Positions 58,696-64,000 of a stretch of 64,000 nt of DNA are shown piece by piece (position 1 is the first letter of the stretch; each line of letters starts with the position of its first letter). The notes under the pieces are model-generated. The model did not search any database and was not told the origin of the DNA. It worked only from the letters and a program-made list of their open reading frames with translations. Made by a program: the position numbers and the translations under genes. The DNA lies in contig VNKQ01000002.1 of assembly GCA_016508695.1 (NCBI GenBank), positions 1,612,001-1,676,000 on the forward strand, in the 5' to 3' direction. This DNA comes from Hyphodiscus hymeniophilus. Lineage: Eukaryota; Ascomycota; Leotiomycetes; Helotiales; Hyphodiscaceae.

Positions 58696-60200
58696 CTGAG
58701 CCCCCGAAAGACGTCTTGCCCAGTCGATCCATAACTTCCTTGACCACGATCGCTGGCATCGAGATAACGTCTTGGTGGAAGCGGGGGAGATCCTGACATG
58801 GGCGGAGAGGGGTATGCCCTTGAACGAGCGCTGTCGGACACCGCTCTGGCCCAACTCAGCTCGAGAGAAAACCTCGCCAGATCTGATTTTCCTCGCCGTT
58901 CGCCGAGCGAGATGTACGGATTGTCGCGGCGATATGTTGAGGATTGCATGGAAGTGATGGGATAATGTTGACCCAAGAAGTTCGGTCTAGGTCTTGGAAG
59001 AAAAAGCCCAGTACCTTACCGACGAACAGATATGATCTGCCTTAATACCTTTTTGAAATCGACATGCCAGAGTCCCTCAAACAAGAGGCGCTTCGGATAT
59101 GTTGGTAGTGTGATTGGCAGTTGTCTGAACGTCCTTCTTAGCCAAGTGTCAACGAGGAGGCAGGTACATTTGTCAATACTGACCTTTCTTCAAGCCCCAG
59201 TACACTCGTTACCGGCCAGAAATCTAGACTTGCACAACGAGTGTGTGCATGCGCACCGCTCTGGGCATGAAATGTATCTTCGTTGGGTCCTGGAGAAACG
59301 ATGATCACCAAAGGATAGGAGGGACGAATGCGCTAGCTCCAATCAGTACGGAGAAGGGATGGGGGCGAGATATGCATGTAGGTAGGTAATACCACAGGTG
59401 CAAGAGGCTGGTGATTTACTGACGACGTCGGTGAGTTGCAGCTGCAGACAATGTGCAACGTGGGCACTGACTGAATGGAGGGGCTTTGCTTCGAAGGGAG
59501 GAGATACAGGTACTCGTGCTGACCGAATTGTGCGAGGAGCGGAACGAAGCTTGGTCGAGTTTTGTTCGAAGAAATGCGATGGGGTTTTGCGCAGGACTGG
59601 ACAAGATGGCTCAGTATCCGAAAAGTATTGAAGATTCCCGTCGAAACAAGAGGTGAAGCTCTTGGATGCGGGACAAGAATAGCAGGAGCACATATAATGG
59701 GCAAGGCGGAGGAGGGTTGAAGTGTGGCACGGCTCGGGAAAGTTACCTTAGGCTGGGTAGGGGGGCCCGCAGAGGGTTTGATTTGTAGGTAGGGAGCCAG
59801 GGCCGGAATAAGGTAATGGGTAAGGGCGACGGTGGTGGGGGGGGGCTTGGTGGGCAGGGCGTGTATTTGGGATTGGGGGGTGTGGGTGGAGCTCCAAGTG
59901 ACTGTGCTCAGGCGTGTATGGAGGGGGTGATTGGGTGGATGGATGGGATGATGATAGAGAGCCTTCCTTGCCTTGGTCGCTTGCTTGCTTGAGTGAGCTT
60001 AAGTGAGCTTGAACTTGGCGCCTTGTAGGTAGGTAGGGTTTCGTTACCTCCGTATGTGACTGCGGAAGTCGAAAGAGCTAGAGCGTGGTTCGAGGGACCT
60101 CTGGGGAGTGGTAATGGTAGTAGGTAAGGTAGTGACGGCGGTGGTGAGGTGGTATATGTAATGTGCACTCTGTTTTGTAGAACAACAGTGATGAGACGGA
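58696..60200. other. Upstream region of transcription factor, G-rich
   Basis: No gene recognised. Contains G-runs on the plus strand (59820-59885) and repeated GTAGGTAGG motifs near 59388 and 60027. Probably promoter and 5' UTR of the Zn2Cys6 gene. The frames of 60-123 codons here look like chance. Confidence 0.45.
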
Positions 60201-60216
60201 TAGAGGAATGAGCAAC

Positions 60217-60258
60217 GAATGAATGAATGAATCAATGAATGAATGTGACGAACGAATG
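60217..60258. repeat. AATG microsatellite
   Basis: Imperfect tandem GAAT/AATG units, about ten copies, in gene-free DNA. Confidence 0.8.
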
Positions 60259-60510
60259 AGAGAACCAACAAAAAAAGCACGAACTATGGTGGGTTGTGGG
60301 TTATGGATTGAGGATTCTGACGCAGATGGTGTCCCCGAGAGGCCTGCCCTACTTAGCCTATCTTCCCTACTTCCCTGCCTGCCACTGCTTGGAACGTCGG
60401 CTGCTCTAGCAGGGTACAGCGCCTGGTTGAATCGTCCCAGGGGGGGATCGAGCCGGCGAACAGGGCAGCCACCGGTCGTGCGCCGGGGCTGGTAGGGGAG
60501 TCAGTCTATG

Positions 60511-60559
60511 GGATCTAGGGGGTCTAGGGGGTCTAGGGGATCTAGGGTCTAGGGGGTCT
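60511..60559. repeat. G-rich minisatellite, unit GGTCTAGGGG
   Basis: About five imperfect copies of a 10-bp unit with runs of three to five G, in gene-free DNA. The G-runs could form a quadruplex. Confidence 0.85.
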
Positions 60560-63500
60560 CCTCCGTACGGAGTCTAGGACGGGGACGGTTGATCCTTTAA
60601 GTCCTGGTGTGCCAGGTGGTCGTCCTGGAAAAAAGATCCCTGTGAAGTTAGTTTATTAGTTGGAGTCTCCGAGACTTTGAGTCCCTTGGGGCTTGGGATT
60701 GTAATTTGAGGCTTGGAGATGGTGGACCGAGGCGTGTGAGTAGGCATGCACATGTGCAGCTGCAGGCCCAGCAAGGGCTTACTTCGAGCTGCTCGCCGCC
60801 TGTCGCACAATACGTGGAGCAGGGAAAAGCCTGGGAGTGCTGAGAGCTGACCGTTGAAGCATTTCCGGGTTGGCACCACTGATGAAGGGATGGAGAGTTG
60901 AAGAGATTAAGGAGAGTAGAGTAGAGGAGAGGGAAGGAGGAGGCATGCACTTGTCCATCTTGCATGGAATCTCAGATGCCCAATCCTCTTTCTTCACCGT
61001 CCAGGCCTAAGGTAACGAGGGTCCAATCAAGTCAGCTTCGCCGTGAACTGTGAACCATGGATGTCAAGTCGTCATAGAGAAAGGGTGTGGTGGTGATGGT
61101 ACAATAATAGATCTTTGGGGTCGATATGGCTTGTGAGGGTGGTGTGAGATTGGGTGAAAGGCACGATCTTCGGATGATTGGATCTCGTACCTCTTGTGTC
61201 TTAATATTGATCTGATCTTTCTCAACGAACAGCGTACTTCTTTCAACTTTCGACTTTCAACTACCAAGCCACTCGTATCTCGCATCTGCATCTGCATCTA
61301 GTGGATAGCCTAGTTGTCGGCGGAAGTGGAGCAGTGAAAGAACATGGGCACGTCTAAGATTCGGACCAGGCGAAGTAAAGTCCTTGACCTGGCTGTAGGT
61401 GTATATGCATTTATTGTTCTTATCCACAAACCGCTTTCGAGTTCTCCTCCCAGGTCCCGATTAGGAAATCCTTTGAAGCCATACTGTCGTTTCCCACACA
61501 GCTAAATTAAGTCGTGGAATAAGGGTGACTTTGGGTACATGGTAGAGTCATGCATTATCTCGCCTTGCTATCAGACAACTATATGCCGTGAATACAATAG
61601 CCAGGGACTCGTGCCGGCATCTCCAAGCAAGAGCTGGTGGGTGATCAAAGTGTTTCTCATTCTACCTACCATACTTCCGGACCATGTTAGTTGAGAATGC
61701 ACCATGTCCCCCAGGAACGGAGCTTTGGATACGACGCTTCTCGTCTATCAAATAATAGGATCTGCTGAGTCTTTACAAGTCCCAGCGTCGTCTAATCCCC
61801 ACCCCCCTACATCTAATCAGTCTTTGGGCGGATGTGGTGGTAGTCTGTTCTTCAATCTCCCTCTATCACACCACACACGTTGCAATTCTTTCCTTCAACC
61901 ATGTCCGCGCTTAGACCTGCTCCCTTTAAAGTACTTGGACACTGAACGCATAGAGCTCTCCTTCCCAACCATTTCTTATGTCGAGGAAAAGGGGAGTACG
62001 AAGTACCTTGTCTCTAATTTATTACCCACCTGTCACCGGCGAAGGTTCATGCACCGCCGCCGCACAAGCCCAATGGGCACACAGGGGAGTGAGTCCGCGA
62101 ACGACGTCCGGACTCTGCAAATTTGACTGTTTTAAGGGCTACGAAGTACAGAACACAACGAACAAATGAGTATTTCGGACAAAACTCCAGTTCTAGTGAT
62201 CTCATCCTTTGCAGGGGAATTCCCAACACGACCGGCTGCATGTCTCTTGCAGTTTCCTGTACGTACTCGGCGCTTCTCGAACACCTGGGCTGTTCCCAGC
62301 CACAAGGGTCGTTTGCGGGAAGCCAGATTGGCTTGATGAGAAGTCCAGCCTTGCCCGGTCAGAAAGTTCATGGATGTTCATTACATTACTATTTCTAGTC
62401 CGAGCTGATCTACGGCGCTGCACCACACTGCATATACCTTGTTCTGCCACCTGTGAGGTCCTCCTATGAGATTTCTCCCTCGGTAACTACGGCTGACGCC
62501 ACAGATGAGGAACCAGCCCAGTGTCCAGATCTCCATTTGATTCGATACGAGTACACAACTCACCGCAACACTTGGATTGGTTTTGCAGGACTCAGATGAT
62601 TTACACAAGAACAGGGTGCAGCATCCTATGACGGCATGTGTTGGACACTGAGACCTGCATAATGGGCCAGTGGAGGTTACGCCAAAAAGATCATCTCAGA
62701 CCAACAACGGTAAAGACTTCCTCCACAAGATCTTTGCACTTCCACATTGGGACTGATCTAGTGATCCCGCAGCTGGCGGCCAACGATAAAAACAACAGAT
62801 CCCAGCGAAGGATACTGTAGGCATAAAGCTCATGATCAGATCAAGAGCACAACAATGCGCCTATTGTCCGAAGTCCCACCACTGATTCGCTGAGAGATTA
62901 CCACTATGCGTTGAAATACTTGAGTTCGCAAGACCCCCGCCATAGCTGGAGGGGAAAAGCGCCATAGAAAGTTAATACGGGCTCACATCCCTGAAACTGA
63001 CTTCCCCAACTTGCCGTACGCCGAAGCAAGCTAACAGCTGGTAAATGACGCCGTTGGATCTAAAATGACTAAACCAAACCATCCTTCAGGCATTCATTCA
63101 TGTCGCTCATTTGGTAAATCCCGCATCTAACAACGCCACCTTGTGCTACGGCCCACGCCTTTAGTCCAGGACCCGGTGATGGTTATCTCTTTTGTTTAGC
63201 AGAAACTTTTCTGCTTGTAATGGGCTGGATCCCAGGATCTTGCCTCTTTTCTCCTTTCGCTGTTTTTCCTGTCATGTATTTCCATGGTTTCGGACTTATC
63301 CCGGCCATATAAAAACTCCTGTCCAACAAGATTGTCTATCAACCAACAAATAAGTTTCTGTGAATGCAGTTGCAGTATAAAAACTAACTCCTCAAAAGCT
63401 CTATGCGTCACCTCGATCGACGCCTACGGAGGTACAGCGCGCCTCTGCGCAACAGCCCTTGCCAATAGTTTGTCTAATTTTGAATCCGGGTACGATGGCC

Positions 63501-64000
63501 CAGTGGACAGGGCGTCAGGGCAATCTATGGGCAAGGACATGCGCGCAACGAACTAAGCTCCATCAGGCATTATTGATCCAACATCAACCACGCTGGCTTC
63601 GACCTCATTCATGCATGCCATACCTTTGATAGCCATCAAAAAAGAGGGACTGGTGGACGGGGATCACCGAGCTTGACTTTCATGTCACGTTGGGGAGGAT
63701 GAGTCAGGCGAACTGATTTGTGTATCCCAACGGTACTCGTATGAGTAGATGATACAATGCTATAATGAAGACAGTACCGGTAGACGGGCTTCACGAGCAC
63801 GGGATGAAACGCTACTTCTGCTCGCATAGGAAGTATCCGAGGACGGAATCGAGGACACGGACGGTCCCTTTGCAGGCGAAGCAGGACAGGATACTATTCC
63901 AATCCACAGGGAGGAAGTGCTCCGTACTGGAAAATATGTAGCCTGTCTGATCCTTGATACGAGCACAATTCCTGTCAATCTCCGGTTGAGATTGACGCAG
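60560..64000. other. No gene supported
   Basis: About 3.4 kb of normal-composition DNA. The longest ATG frame (61704-62126, 140 codons, plus) has no recognisable domain. A 72-codon minus frame at 63760-63978 could be an exon of a gene beyond the window, but nothing confirms it. No tRNA or long repeat seen. Confidence 0.4.

Noticed and set aside
61704..62126. 140-codon plus-strand frame
   Set aside because: Composition looks random, overlapping frames on the other strand are similar in length, and no domain is visible.
63494..63545. tRNA-like D-arm (GGCCCAGTGGACAGGGCG)
   Set aside because: No acceptor pairing and no T-arm with a TTCRA loop within a suitable distance.
1..64000. CRISPR arrays, bacterial-type operons or riboswitches
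   Set aside because: None seen; the window is fungal nuclear DNA with spliceosomal introns.

Overview
This is nuclear DNA of a filamentous ascomycete (Pezizomycotina). The genes have short 43-65 nt introns with GTNNGT donors and CTAAC/CTGAC-type branch sites. A hydroxamate-siderophore gene pair is present, and transposons have been turned into AT-rich wrecks with almost no CpA/TpG, the mark of repeat-induced point mutation (RIP). The exact lineage cannot be fixed from the window; a leotiomycete-like fungus would fit.

Layout. (1) 1-6758: a divergent siderophore pair. The first is the N-terminal part of a ferrichrome/ferricrocin-type NRPS (minus strand, running off the left edge; A-T-C and the start of the next A). 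The second is L-ornithine N5-monooxygenase (plus strand, 3 exons). They share a 1.8 kb intergenic region with two perfect GATA-type iron-regulator sites. (2) 7236-14074: a class III CoA-transferase family protein, a five-exon MFS permease of the Dal5/pantothenate type, an intron-containing tRNA-Thr(CGU), and a membrane-anchored ATP-grasp protein. (3) 14872-22551: a giant Tao3/Pag1/Mor2 (Furry) morphogenesis scaffold gene. (4) 23135-30113: a near-complete, RIP-mutated Tad1-like LINE on the minus strand, framed by a 15-bp target-site duplication and ending in an (AAAC)n tail; it separates TAO3 from (5) the NADPH-cytochrome P450 reductase gene (31354-33547). (6) 34151-44633: a heavily RIPed Ty1/copia island with three 266-bp LTRs, a nested, internally deleted copy and a recombination scar. 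(7) 45345-58695: housekeeping and uncharacterised genes: a type II membrane glycosyltransferase-like protein, an orphan coiled-coil protein, a NECAP (DUF1681) endocytic protein, a MITE-like inverted-repeat element, eIF2B alpha (GCN3), an LRR-like orphan, and a Zn2Cys6/PAS transcription factor whose zinc cluster is split by an 8-nt micro-exon. (8) 58696-64000: no gene I can support; G-rich tracts and small tandem repeats, possibly upstream sequence of the transcription factor.

How parts work together. The siderophore pair forms one pathway: ornithine hydroxylation feeds the peptide synthetase, with shared iron control. The CoA-transferase and permease lie next to it, but no sequence evidence places them in the pathway. 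The two transposon islands flank P450 reductase, whose reading frame is intact. Nothing here is a clearly new system; the best leads are the 8-nt micro-exon with its 1-kb downstream intron, the copia rearrangement, and a roughly 110-bp insertion that seems to have arrived after RIP.
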